A stretch of DNA of 64,000 nucleotides from an uncultured Porphyromonadaceae bacterium (lineage in GTDB: Bacteria; Bacteroidota; Bacteroidia; Bacteroidales; Muribaculaceae). The position numbers and the translations under genes were made by a program. A model generated the notes under the pieces. It searched no databases and was not told where the DNA came from. It worked only from the letters and a program-made list of their open reading frames with translations. Of the stretch, positions 26,568 through 34,857 are shown piece after piece; within the stretch, counting starts at the first letter, position 1, and every line of letters begins with the position of its first letter. The DNA lies in assembly GCA_900546365.1 (NCBI GenBank), contig URCF01000004.1:62001-126000 (forward strand). Reading direction: 5' to 3'.

Positions 26568-26591
26568 CAGCCTAATTAAATCATATAATAT

Positions 26592-28475
26592 ATGAGTTCA
26601 CGTAAGCTTAAAATTAGAGATTTGACCATGCGCGACGGACAGCAGTCGCTGTTTGCCACCCGTATGAGCCAGAGCACAATCGACCGCCTGTTGCCTTTGT
26701 ATGAGAATGCAGGTTTTTATATAATGGAAGTTTGGGGCGGTGCCGTTCCCGACTCTGTGATGCGCTATCTTGACGAATCGCCGTGGAACCGTCTTCGCAA
26801 AGCCAGCGAAGCAATGAAAGGTAAATCGCTGCTTTCCGCCTTGTCGCGTGGCCGCAACCTTTTCGGCTATGTCCCCTATCCCGACAGCGTGCTGGAAGGG
26901 TTCTACAAGGAAGCCATCAAAAACGGTTTGAACGTGATGCGTATTTTTGATGCGCTCAACGATATTGACAATGTCAAGGAGTCCATCCGCATCATCAACG
27001 AACTTGGCGGAATAGCCGACGGTGCTGTATGCTACACAGTTGATCCCAAAGAGGAGGCACCCGCAGCTCCCTCAGGTTTCATGGGCAAAATCAAATCCAT
27101 ATTCGGCTCCAAACCTGCTGAACCCGAAAAAATATTCACCGATGAATATTTCGTGAACATCGCCAAGCAGATGGAAGCTCTCGGTGCAAAAATTATCACA
27201 CTCAAGGATATGGCCGGATTGGTCAATCCCCTGCGCGCCGCTTCCATCATCTCCAAGCTCAAAGGTTCTCTCAGCGTGCCCGTGGATTTCCACACCCACT
27301 GCACCCCCGGCTACGGCCTTGCGTCGTCCGTGATGGCAATGCTTCACGGCGTGGATATTCTTGACACCAACATCTGGTGGTTTGGCGGTGGCTCCGCTGC
27401 CCCTGCCATTGAACTCATCTATGTGTTTGCCAACCGCATGGGCATAGAGGTGGATGTGAACATGGAAGCTGTAGGCAAAATCCGCAACGAGCTTCTCAAC
27501 GCACGCAAGGAGCTGGCCGAATTCGATCTCGTCAAGAGCATGCCTATTGAATTCGACCCGCTTAACGACACACTCCCTGCCGAGATATCCGCGCTGTTTG
27601 ACAAAGCCATTGAATGTGCCAAGGCCAACGATGAGGCCGGCCTCCTTGATGCTTGCCACAGCATCGAGCAGTATTTCGGTTTCCCTAAGCCCAACGAACT
27701 TGTCAAGAATGCCGAAGTTCCCGGTGGTATGTACTCCAACATGGTGGCACAGCTCAAAGCCCTTCAGGCCAGTGACCTTCTTGACGATGCAATGCGCCTG
27801 ATACCTAAGGTGCGCCGCGATGCCGGCTTGGTGCCTCTGGTAACACCTACCAGCCAGATTGTGGGCAGTCAGGCAGTGAGTCTTGCCATGGACCGCAAGA
27901 AAGGCAACCCCGACTACTCCAACGCATCCAACCAGTTCATCTCACTCATCAAGGGTGAATACGGTCACACACCCGTGGCTATTGACCCTGCTTTCCGTGA
28001 GAAGATTACAGGCAGTCCTATTGAACGCCCTTACGATACATCATCATACAAGAAACCCGAAAATCCTGAGCTTCCTGAACTTGGCGGCGTGAAACTCGCA
28101 TCCAACAACGAGGAATATCTGCTCCTTGAGCTGCTTCCGTCGGTGGCAAACGGCTTCCTGCGTCGCCGCCGTACCGAAGAGTACAACGCCACACAAGCTG
28201 AGAAGAAAGCCGAAGAAGCCAAGGCTGAAAAAGCCAAGGCTCCAGTTGAGCCTATCACCGGCGAGGTGCTCTCCGCTCCCATGGGTGGCCGCATCATCGA
28301 GATAAAGGTGAAGGCAGGCGATGCTGTCAAGGCAGGCACAGTGCTGCTTGTGTATGAGGCAATGAAGATGGAGAATGATGTGACAGCCGAAAAGGATGTG
28401 GTGATCAAGCGCGTGCTTGTACACCCCGATGAGGTTGTGGGCACTGATGCCCCGCTGATTGAGTTTGCCGATTAA
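26592..28475 (+). CDS. Biotin-dependent carboxyltransferase: oxaloacetate decarboxylase alpha / pyruvate carboxylase subunit B-like
   Basis: The 627-residue protein moves a carboxyl group between biotin and pyruvate/oxaloacetate. The TIM-barrel carboxyltransferase domain begins with TMRDGQQSLFATRM (from residue 12); the metal-site lysine is in TLKDMAGL (Lys205) and the histidines in DFHTHC (His234, His236). A PYC/OADA domain follows, then an Ala/Lys/Glu-rich linker (about 535-560) and a biotinyl domain with EAMKMEN (biotinylated Lys592). An insertion of about 25 residues (154-180, with GKIKSIFGSKP) splits the barrel between VDPK and FTDEYF. No partner subunit is adjacent, so oxaloacetate decarboxylase, split pyruvate carboxylase and transcarboxylase cannot be told apart. 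Confidence 0.87.
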   Translation: MSSRKLKIRDLTMRDGQQSLFATRMSQSTIDRLLPLYENAGFYIMEVWGGAVPDSVMRYLDESPWNRLRKASEAMKGKSLLSALSRGRNLFGYVPYPDSVLEGFYKEAIKNGLNVMRIFDALNDIDNVKESIRIINELGGIADGAVCYTVDPKEEAPAAPSGFMGKIKSIFGSKPAEPEKIFTDEYFVNIAKQMEALGAKIITLKDMAGLVNPLRAASIISKLKGSLSVPVDFHTHCTPGYGLASSVMAMLHGVDILDTNIWWFGGGSAAPAIELIYVFANRMGIEVDVNMEAVGKIRNELLNARKELAEFDLVKSMPIEFDPLNDTLPAEISALFDKAIECAKANDEAGLLDACHSIEQYFGFPKPNELVKNAEVPGGMYSNMVAQLKALQASDLLDDAMRLIPKVRRDAGLVPLVTPTSQIVGSQAVSLAMDRKKGNPDYSNASNQFISLIKGEYGHTPVAIDPAFREKITGSPIERPYDTSSYKKPENPELPELGGVKLASNNEEYLLLELLPSVANGFLRRRRTEEYNATQAEKKAEEAKAEKAKAPVEPITGEVLSAPMGGRIIEIKVKAGDAVKAGTVLLVYEAMKMENDVTAEKDVVIKRVLVHPDEVVGTDAPLIEFAD

Positions 28476-28524
28476 AAAATCGCAAAAATCAGCGCAATTC
28501 ATTGCATATTACGCGGATAATGCG

Positions 28525-28532
28525 TAAATTTG
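28525..28532 (+). promoter_or_regulatory. Promoter -7 box of rpmE2
   Basis: TAAATTTG at 28525-28532 has ATTG at 28501-28504 at 20 bases as the -33 box. The leader of about 65 bases before the ATG could carry L31 autoregulation, but no clear structure was seen. Confidence 0.55.
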
Positions 28533-28603
28533 CACGCCATTACGTAAAAGCGCCTTACCAGCGTGAATAAAATAAGATTGAAAATCAAACAATTGCATTA
28601 AAA

Positions 28604-28858
28604 ATGAAAAAAGATATTCATCCTGCTGACTATCGTGAAGTTGTGTTCAAAGACATGTCTAACGATCAAATTTTCATCACCCGCTCCACTGTAGCCACAA
28701 AGGAAACAATTGAAGTTGACGGTGTAACATACCCGCTTGTCAAGCTTGAAATCACAAGTGCTTCTCACCCGTTCTTCACCGGTAAGCAGAAGCTCGTGGA
28801 CACCGCAGGTCGCGTGGACAAGTTCATGAGCCGCTACGGCAACCGTCGCAAGAAATAA
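28604..28858 (+). CDS. rpmE2: Large-subunit ribosomal protein bL31, type B
   Basis: The 84-residue protein starts MKKDIHPADYREVVFKD, with ASHPFFTGKQK near residue 58 and a basic C-terminus. It lacks the CxxC zinc ligands of type A L31, so it is the zinc-independent form and can hold its place on the ribosome when zinc is scarce. It is a single gene with its own promoter and terminator. Confidence 0.96.
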   Translation: MKKDIHPADYREVVFKDMSNDQIFITRSTVATKETIEVDGVTYPLVKLEITSASHPFFTGKQKLVDTAGRVDKFMSRYGNRRKK

Positions 28859-28878
28859 TATCTACTATCCAAATATCA

Positions 28879-28909
28879 AAATCCCGACAGGCATCTGCCG
28901 GGATTTTTA
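28879..28909 (+). terminator. Rho-independent terminator of rpmE2
   Basis: AATCCCGACAG pairs with CTGCCGGGATT (one mismatch) around GCAT, followed by five T. Confidence 0.88.
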
Positions 28910-28937
28910 GCATTATCACTCACACTTTTTATATCTT

Positions 28938-30131
28938 ATGGCAAAAATCGGTTCGGTTATGACCCCAGTAGGTCGCAAGGCACTGTTGCTTGGCAGCGGT
29001 GAACTCGGTAAAGAAGTGGCTCTCGAGCTTCAACGCTACAATGTGGAGGTTGTGGCTTGCGACAAGTATCCCAACGCACCCGCCATGCAGGTGGCCCATC
29101 GCAGCCATGTGTTCAATATGCTTGATGGCGACGAGCTGCGCAGAATCATTGAACTTGAGCAGCCCGACCACATCATTCCGGAAGTTGAGGCTATCGCCAC
29201 TCCGGTACTGTGTCAGCTTGAAAAGGAAGGTTTTCATGTGACCCCTACCGCCGAGGCAGCTTTGCTCACCATGAACCGCGAAGGCATCCGGCGTCTCGCT
29301 GCCGAAACACTCGGGCTCAAAACCTCACCCTACAAATTTGCTTCCACCTATGAGGAGTTTTGCGATGCCGTCAGCACTGTGGGAATCCCCTGCGTGATAA
29401 AACCCATCATGAGCTCCTCCGGCCACGGCCAAAGCATGATTAAGAAAGCTGAAGATATAGAGAAATCATGGAAGATAGCCCAAGAAGGCGGTCGCGCCGG
29501 TGCAGGAAGAGTGATAGTTGAGGGATTTGTGGATTTTGACTATGAGATCACCCTGCTCACTGTGCGCAGCATCTCCGGCACAACTTACTGCCAGCCTATC
29601 GGCCATATCCAGGTGGATGGTGATTACCGCTACTCCTGGCAGCCTCAGCACATGACCGATGAAGCACTGCTCAAAGCTCAGGAAACAGCCAAAGCGGTAA
29701 CCGATGCTCTCGGTGGGTTCGGCATATTCGGCGTTGAGCTATTCATAAAAGGCAACGAGGTGATTTTCAGCGAAGTATCCCCGCGCCCCCATGACACCGG
29801 CATGGTGACAATGATATCGCAGGACCTTAGCGAGTTTGGCCTCCATGCCCGCGCATTGCTCGGTCTTCCCGTTCCTGCAATCCGTTTCTATGGTCCGTCA
29901 GCCTCACGCGCCATTGTGGTGGAAGGCGACACCGACAAGATAGAGATGGACAATCTTGAAGATGTGCTCAGCGAACCCGGAGTACAGATTCGTATTTTCG
30001 GCAAACCCGAAATCAAAGGTCACCGCAGAATGGGTGTGATTCTTGCTACAGCCGATAGTGTGGAGGAAGCAAGAAACAAAGCCGAGCGTGCCTACAGCAA
30101 GCTCAAGGTCAACGTGCTTCCCCGAGGATAA
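28938..30131 (+). CDS. purT: Formate-dependent phosphoribosylglycinamide formyltransferase (GAR transformylase 2)
   Basis: The 397-residue ATP-grasp enzyme makes formyl-GAR from GAR, formate and ATP in purine synthesis without tetrahydrofolate. The N-terminal domain shows LLGSGELGKEVALELQR (residues 16-32) and VACDKYPNAPAMQVAH; the ATP-grasp part has IKPIMSSSGHGQS and the metal-binding end FSEVSPRPHDTGMVT. All match PurT closely. The gene stands alone after rpmE2 and converges on radA. Confidence 0.96.
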   Translation: MAKIGSVMTPVGRKALLLGSGELGKEVALELQRYNVEVVACDKYPNAPAMQVAHRSHVFNMLDGDELRRIIELEQPDHIIPEVEAIATPVLCQLEKEGFHVTPTAEAALLTMNREGIRRLAAETLGLKTSPYKFASTYEEFCDAVSTVGIPCVIKPIMSSSGHGQSMIKKAEDIEKSWKIAQEGGRAGAGRVIVEGFVDFDYEITLLTVRSISGTTYCQPIGHIQVDGDYRYSWQPQHMTDEALLKAQETAKAVTDALGGFGIFGVELFIKGNEVIFSEVSPRPHDTGMVTMISQDLSEFGLHARALLGLPVPAIRFYGPSASRAIVVEGDTDKIEMDNLEDVLSEPGVQIRIFGKPEIKGHRRMGVILATADSVEEARNKAERAYSKLKVNVLPRG

Positions 30132-30160
30132 CGGTGCTTCTCCCAAAATACTTTTTACCG

Positions 30161-30190
30161 GTGAAGGCTGCATATTCGTGCAGCCTTCAC
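30161..30190. terminator. Hairpin between converging purT and radA
   Basis: GTGAAGGCTGC and GCAGCCTTCAC form a perfect 11-bp stem with an eight-base loop, placed 30 bases after purT and five bases before the radA stop. No strong T tract is seen on either side. Confidence 0.6.
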
Positions 30191-30195
30191 TGCGT

Positions 30196-31557
30196 TCAGG
30201 CAAACAGGGCGCGGAACGCCTCCTCAACTTTCGACACCTCGATGATTTTGATATTGAATCTCTCAGTGTTGATTCCCTTCAGATTGTGCTTAGGCACAAG
30301 AATTGTGTTCATGCCAAGTTTTTCAGCCTCCATGATACGCTGTTCCACGCGAGTGATCTGACGGATTTCACCCGACAGTCCAACCTCACCGGCCATACAG
30401 ATACCCGACCCGATGGCCATATCCACATTCGAAGACAGGATAGCGCAAATCACAGCTAAATCAAGCGACGGGTCGTTCACTTTCAGCCCTCCGGCTATAT
30501 TGAGAAACACATCTTTCTGACCGAGTTTGAATCCCACTCGTTTTTCCAGCACAGCAAGAAGCATGTTCATTCGTTTGGCGTCGAATCCGGTCACAGAACG
30601 CTGAGGAGTGCCGTAAGCAGCACTACTCACCAAAGCTTGCACCTCAATCAGGAATGGCCTGATACCTTCGAGTGCAATACCGACAGCCACCCCTGACATA
30701 TCTTCATCGTAGTGATTCAGCAGCATCTCGCTCGGATTGGGCACCTCGCGGAGACCTCGCTGACACATTTCGTATATGCCAAGTTCGGAAGTGCTTCCAA
30801 ATCGGTTTTTTATGCTTCTGAGGATTCTGTACATATAATGATGGTCGCCCTCAAACTGAAGCACGGCATCGACAATATGCTCCAATACCTTAGGGCCTGC
30901 GATGCTGCCCTCCTTATTGATGTGACCAATAAGAATCACAGGCACATTGCTCGATTTGGCATATTTGAGCAACCGGGCAGTACATTCACGCACCTGGCTG
31001 ACACTTCCAGCCGAGGATTCAATGGCATCTGACGCTATAGTCTGAACGGAATCAACAATTAGAAGTTGCGGCTCCAACTCTTTGATGTGTCCGAAAATAG
31101 CCTCGAGGGAACTCTCGCATACAATGTAAACATTGTCGCTCATCCGTCCAATACGGTCGGCACGAAGTTTGATTTGTGTAGCACTCTCCTCGCCTGACAC
31201 ATACAGCACCTTGCGGCTCTTGATTGACAAAATATTCTGAAGCACAAGCGTGGACTTACCTATACCCGGCTCTCCACCGATAAGCACCAACGAACCAGCC
31301 ACAAGACCACCTCCGAGCACACGGTTTAGTTCCTGGCTCGGCATCTTGATCCGCTGCTCATCAGCTGCCTCAAGTTCCGACACTTTTACGGGATGCGACT
31401 TGACAGCGGAAAACGCACCATCTTTTGTGGGCGATTTGGTGGACACCCGTTCCTCCACAAGAGTGTTCCATGCTCCGCAGGCAGGACATTTCCCTTCCCA
31501 TTTCGGAGTGTCAGCACCACATTCGGTGCAATACCATATAGTCTTTGTCTTAGCCAT
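30196..31557 (-). CDS. radA: DNA repair protein RadA (Sms)
   Basis: The 453-residue RecA-like ATPase promotes branch migration during recombinational repair. It has an N-terminal zinc finger (CTEC at residues 10-13, CPAC at 24-27), Walker A GGEPGIGKST, the RadA-specific KNRFGS motif and a Lon-like C-terminal domain. The start is the ATG at 31557 (MAKTKTIWYC); the frame from 31584 adds residues before the zinc finger without support. It overlaps the preceding methyltransferase gene by eight bases, so the pair is translationally coupled. Confidence 0.95.
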   Translation of the reverse strand: MAKTKTIWYCTECGADTPKWEGKCPACGAWNTLVEERVSTKSPTKDGAFSAVKSHPVKVSELEAADEQRIKMPSQELNRVLGGGLVAGSLVLIGGEPGIGKSTLVLQNILSIKSRKVLYVSGEESATQIKLRADRIGRMSDNVYIVCESSLEAIFGHIKELEPQLLIVDSVQTIASDAIESSAGSVSQVRECTARLLKYAKSSNVPVILIGHINKEGSIAGPKVLEHIVDAVLQFEGDHHYMYRILRSIKNRFGSTSELGIYEMCQRGLREVPNPSEMLLNHYDEDMSGVAVGIALEGIRPFLIEVQALVSSAAYGTPQRSVTGFDAKRMNMLLAVLEKRVGFKLGQKDVFLNIAGGLKVNDPSLDLAVICAILSSNVDMAIGSGICMAGEVGLSGEIRQITRVEQRIMEAEKLGMNTILVPKHNLKGINTERFNIKIIEVSKVEEAFRALFA

Positions 31558-32317
31558 TTCTTCTTCTGAATTCATTAAGCACAATAGATGTGGCCATTCC
31601 TACATTGAGCGACTCCGAAGTGACGGCATCGGAGGGATAAGGAGGAATGAAAAGCCTGTGGGTGCATTTGGAGGCCACGGTCGGACTCACTCCCCTGCCC
31701 TCATTTCCCACCACAATCACACCATGCTGTTCCAGCTTGGCATCATAAATTGTTTCGCCGTCCAAAAAAGTGCCGTAGCAGGGACCATTGAAACGCGACA
31801 GCCATCCGTCAAGCTCCACATAATCCACCTCCACACGTGCCAAAGCGCCCATAGTGGCCATCACTACCTTCGGATTGAAAGCATCCACACTCTCTTTCGA
31901 GCATACAATATGCCTTATGCCAAACCAGTCGGCAGCCCTGATTATCGTGCCGAGATTGCCAGGGTCACGCACATCATCAAGAATCAGCACAAGCTCCCTG
32001 TCAGCCACATCAGGGCTGACAGCATCACGCTGAGGCAGAACGAACACACCGATCACGCCGGAAGGTGTGCTCAAATTGCTCATCCGCCCCATATCTTTTG
32101 GCGAGGCTGTGAGCACGGCCTCCGGATTCAAGCCGGAAAGAGCATCACCGTTATGACCCAGCCATTGCTCAGTGGCCACGATATACCTTGGTTCAAATCC
32201 GCACATAAGGTCCAGGACGCACTTTGTGCCTTCGGCAACGAAAAGGCCTGTGTCCCTGCGGTTTTTCACCTTATCGAGAGAGGATATTATTTTAATGATA
32301 CCATTGCTTGCTTTCAT
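31550..32317 (-). CDS. TrmH/SpoU-family RNA 2'-O-methyltransferase
   Basis: The 255-residue enzyme has an N-terminal substrate-binding domain (KNRRDTGLFVAEG, residues about 14-26) and a SPOUT knot with LILDDVRDPGNLGTIIRAAD, IVVGNEGRGVSP and the C-terminal PPYPSDAVTSESLNVGMATSI-type motif 3 (abridged). It should 2'-O-methylate a ribose in rRNA or tRNA; the exact site is unknown. The ATG at 32317 is chosen because a -7 box ends four bases before it, implying a leaderless mRNA. Its end overlaps radA. Confidence 0.88.
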   Translation of the reverse strand: MKASNGIIKIISSLDKVKNRRDTGLFVAEGTKCVLDLMCGFEPRYIVATEQWLGHNGDALSGLNPEAVLTASPKDMGRMSNLSTPSGVIGVFVLPQRDAVSPDVADRELVLILDDVRDPGNLGTIIRAADWFGIRHIVCSKESVDAFNPKVVMATMGALARVEVDYVELDGWLSRFNGPCYGTFLDGETIYDAKLEQHGVIVVGNEGRGVSPTVASKCTHRLFIPPYPSDAVTSESLNVGMATSIVLNEFRRRNG

Positions 32318-32321
32318 TCTA

Positions 32322-32350
32322 CAAATGTACCACAAATTTTTGTAACTTTG
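32322..32350. promoter_or_regulatory. Back-to-back promoters of the TrmH-family gene and rfbD
   Basis: On the minus strand TACATTTG (32322-32329) serves the methyltransferase. On the plus strand TAACTTTG (32343-32350) serves rfbD, 26 bases before its ATG. The two -7 boxes are 13 bases apart and face away from each other. Confidence 0.55.
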
Positions 32351-32376
32351 CAATCCGAAACACCACTCTTTGAAAC

Positions 32377-33237
32377 ATGAGAATACTTGTCACCGGAGCC
32401 GCCGGACAGCTTGGTAATGAGCTCCACAACGTGCTTGAGCAGAACAAACCCGGCATCACACTCTACACCGACATACACGACCTTGACCTCACCGATGCCG
32501 CCGCAGTGAGGAAATATATAGTTGACAATGAGATAAGCCACATTGTGAATTGCGCTGCCTTTACAGCCGTTGACAAGGCTGAGCAAGAGCCGGCCATCTG
32601 TGCTAAAGTCAACACCGACGCCGTGAAGAATATCGCCGAAGTGGCAGCCGACTATGGCGTGAAGGTAATTCAGATATCCACTGACTACGTATTTGACGGC
32701 ACCGCACACATGCCCTATCGCGAGAGCGACAAAGTGAACCCCATCTCCACCTACGGCACCACCAAGCGCAAGGGCGAGATGGTGCTCCTGTCCATGAGTC
32801 CCGATGCCGTGATTATCCGAACCGCATGGCTATATTCGCCTTATGGAAACAATTTCGTGAAAACCATGCTGCGGCTCGGTGCAGAGCGCAGCGAACTTGG
32901 AGTGGTGTGCGACCAGATTGGCACCCCCACCTACGCCCGCGACCTGGCCGAAGCCATTTACGCCATCCTCACCGCCCGCCAATGGGTACCCGGAATCTAT
33001 CATTTTTCGGATGAAGGAGCCTGCTCGTGGTACGATTTCACGAAAGCCATTCACAGGATTGCCGGCATCACCGGGTGCAATGTCAAGCCTATCATGACCG
33101 ACGACTACCCCACCGCGGCAGCCCGCCCGCCGTACAGCGTGCTTGACAAAACCCGAATCAAGAAAACATACGGTATAACCATCCCCCACTGGGAAGAGAG
33201 TTTGCAAAACTGCATTAAACAGATTCAAAACGATTGA
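32377..33237 (+). CDS. rfbD: dTDP-4-dehydrorhamnose reductase
   Basis: The 286-residue NAD(P)H enzyme does the last step of dTDP-L-rhamnose synthesis for surface polysaccharide. The Rossmann motif is VTGAAGQLG (residues 5-13), followed by NCAAFTAVDKAEQEP, STDYVFDG, and the catalytic YGTTKRKGE (YxxxK). These are strong RmlD features. The other rhamnose genes are not in the window. Its stop overlaps or abuts the start of prfC. Confidence 0.94.
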   Translation: MRILVTGAAGQLGNELHNVLEQNKPGITLYTDIHDLDLTDAAAVRKYIVDNEISHIVNCAAFTAVDKAEQEPAICAKVNTDAVKNIAEVAADYGVKVIQISTDYVFDGTAHMPYRESDKVNPISTYGTTKRKGEMVLLSMSPDAVIIRTAWLYSPYGNNFVKTMLRLGAERSELGVVCDQIGTPTYARDLAEAIYAILTARQWVPGIYHFSDEGACSWYDFTKAIHRIAGITGCNVKPIMTDDYPTAAARPPYSVLDKTRIKKTYGITIPHWEESLQNCIKQIQND

Positions 33238-33239
33238 CC

Positions 33240-34820
33240 ATGTCACAACTCACCGACGAGATTAGCCGCAGGCGCACATTCGCCATCATATCACACCCTG
33301 ACGCAGGTAAAACCACCCTCACCGAAAAGCTTCTGCTCTTCGGCGGTGCCATCCACATTGCCGGAGCTGTTAAAAGCAACAAAATCAAGAAAACAGCCAC
33401 CAGCGACTGGATGGAGATTGAGAAACAACGCGGTATCTCTGTGGCCACCTCTGTGATGGGATTTGAATACAACGGCTACAAAATCAATATTCTCGACACC
33501 CCCGGTCACCAGGATTTTGCCGAGGACACCTACCGCACCCTCACTGCTGTTGACTCTGTGATTATTGTGGTGGATGTGGCAAAAGGTGTAGAGCAACAAA
33601 CGCGCAAACTGATGGAAGTGTGCCGTATGCGCAACACTCCCGTGATTATATTTGTCAACAAGCTTGACCGCGAGGGTCGTGATCCGTTTGAGATTCTCGA
33701 TGAGCTGGAGCAAGAGCTCAAAATCAATGTGCGTCCTCTCAGCTGGCCTATTAATATAGGTGCAAAATTCAAAGGCGTATATAATATTTATGAGCACAGC
33801 CTCGACCTATTCACGCCTGACAAACAGAAGGTGTCGGAACGAGTGGAGATTGATGATGTGATGGACAGCCGCATTGATGAAGCTGTGGGCGAAACCGATG
33901 CCTCCAAGCTTCGCGAGGATCTTGAGCTTATTGAAGGCGTATATCCCGAATTTGACAAAGCCGACTATCTCGCGGCCAAGGTAGCGCCTGTGTTTTTCGG
34001 CTCGGCATTAAATACCTTCGGCGTCAAGGAGCTTCTGGACTGCTTTGTGCAGATTGCACCTACGCCCAAAAACGTGATGGCCGAAGAGCGTGAGATAAAA
34101 CCCGAAGAGGAGCAATTCTCCGGATTTGTATTCAAAATCCACGCCAACATGGACCCAAACCACCGCTCATGTATAGCGTTCGTGAAGATCTGCTCCGGAA
34201 AATTCGAGCGCAACGCCCCCTACCGTCATATCCGTCTCAACAAAACTCTCAAATTTGCCGCACCCACCGCATTTATGGCACAGAAAAAGAACGTGGTGGA
34301 CGAGGCATTCCCCGGTGACATCGTCGGCATACCTGACACCGGAAACTTCAAAATAGGCGACACACTCACAAGCGGCGAAACCCTTCATTTCAAGGGGCTA
34401 CCGAGCTTCTCGCCCGAAATGTTCAAATATATCGAAAACACGGACCCCATGAAGTCGAAGCAGCTGGAAAAAGGCATCCAGCAGCTCATGGACGAAGGTG
34501 TGGCACAGCTGTTTATCAACCAGTTCAACGGTCGCAAACTTATTGGCACTGTCGGACAGTTGCAGTTTGAAGTCATACAATACCGCCTGCTACACGAATA
34601 CGGCGCACAGTGCCGGTGGGAGCCAATCTCGCTATATAAGGCATGCTGGATTGAGAGCGATGATTCACAGGCGCTTGAAGCATTCAAGAAACGCAAGCAT
34701 CAGTTCATGGCAGTTGACAAAGAAGGCCGCGATGTGTTCCTCGCCGATTCCAACTATGTGCTTCAGATGGCCCAGTCAGATTTCCCGAAAATCAAATTCC
34801 ATTTTGCGAGCGAATTTTGA
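33240..34820 (+). CDS. prfC: Peptide chain release factor 3
   Basis: The 526-residue GTPase recycles RF1/RF2 from the ribosome after termination. G1 is SHPDAGKTT, G2 RGISV, G3 DTPGH and G4 NKLD, all canonical, in contrast to the EF-G paralog elsewhere in this window. The C-terminal part ends with FPKIKFHFASEF. The ATG at 33240, two bases after the rfbD stop, is used rather than the TTG at 33234. Confidence 0.96.
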   Translation: MSQLTDEISRRRTFAIISHPDAGKTTLTEKLLLFGGAIHIAGAVKSNKIKKTATSDWMEIEKQRGISVATSVMGFEYNGYKINILDTPGHQDFAEDTYRTLTAVDSVIIVVDVAKGVEQQTRKLMEVCRMRNTPVIIFVNKLDREGRDPFEILDELEQELKINVRPLSWPINIGAKFKGVYNIYEHSLDLFTPDKQKVSERVEIDDVMDSRIDEAVGETDASKLREDLELIEGVYPEFDKADYLAAKVAPVFFGSALNTFGVKELLDCFVQIAPTPKNVMAEEREIKPEEEQFSGFVFKIHANMDPNHRSCIAFVKICSGKFERNAPYRHIRLNKTLKFAAPTAFMAQKKNVVDEAFPGDIVGIPDTGNFKIGDTLTSGETLHFKGLPSFSPEMFKYIENTDPMKSKQLEKGIQQLMDEGVAQLFINQFNGRKLIGTVGQLQFEVIQYRLLHEYGAQCRWEPISLYKACWIESDDSQALEAFKKRKHQFMAVDKEGRDVFLADSNYVLQMAQSDFPKIKFHFASEF

Positions 34821-34857
34821 TTTAGTATATTTACACCGAATTTTAATACCATAACCA

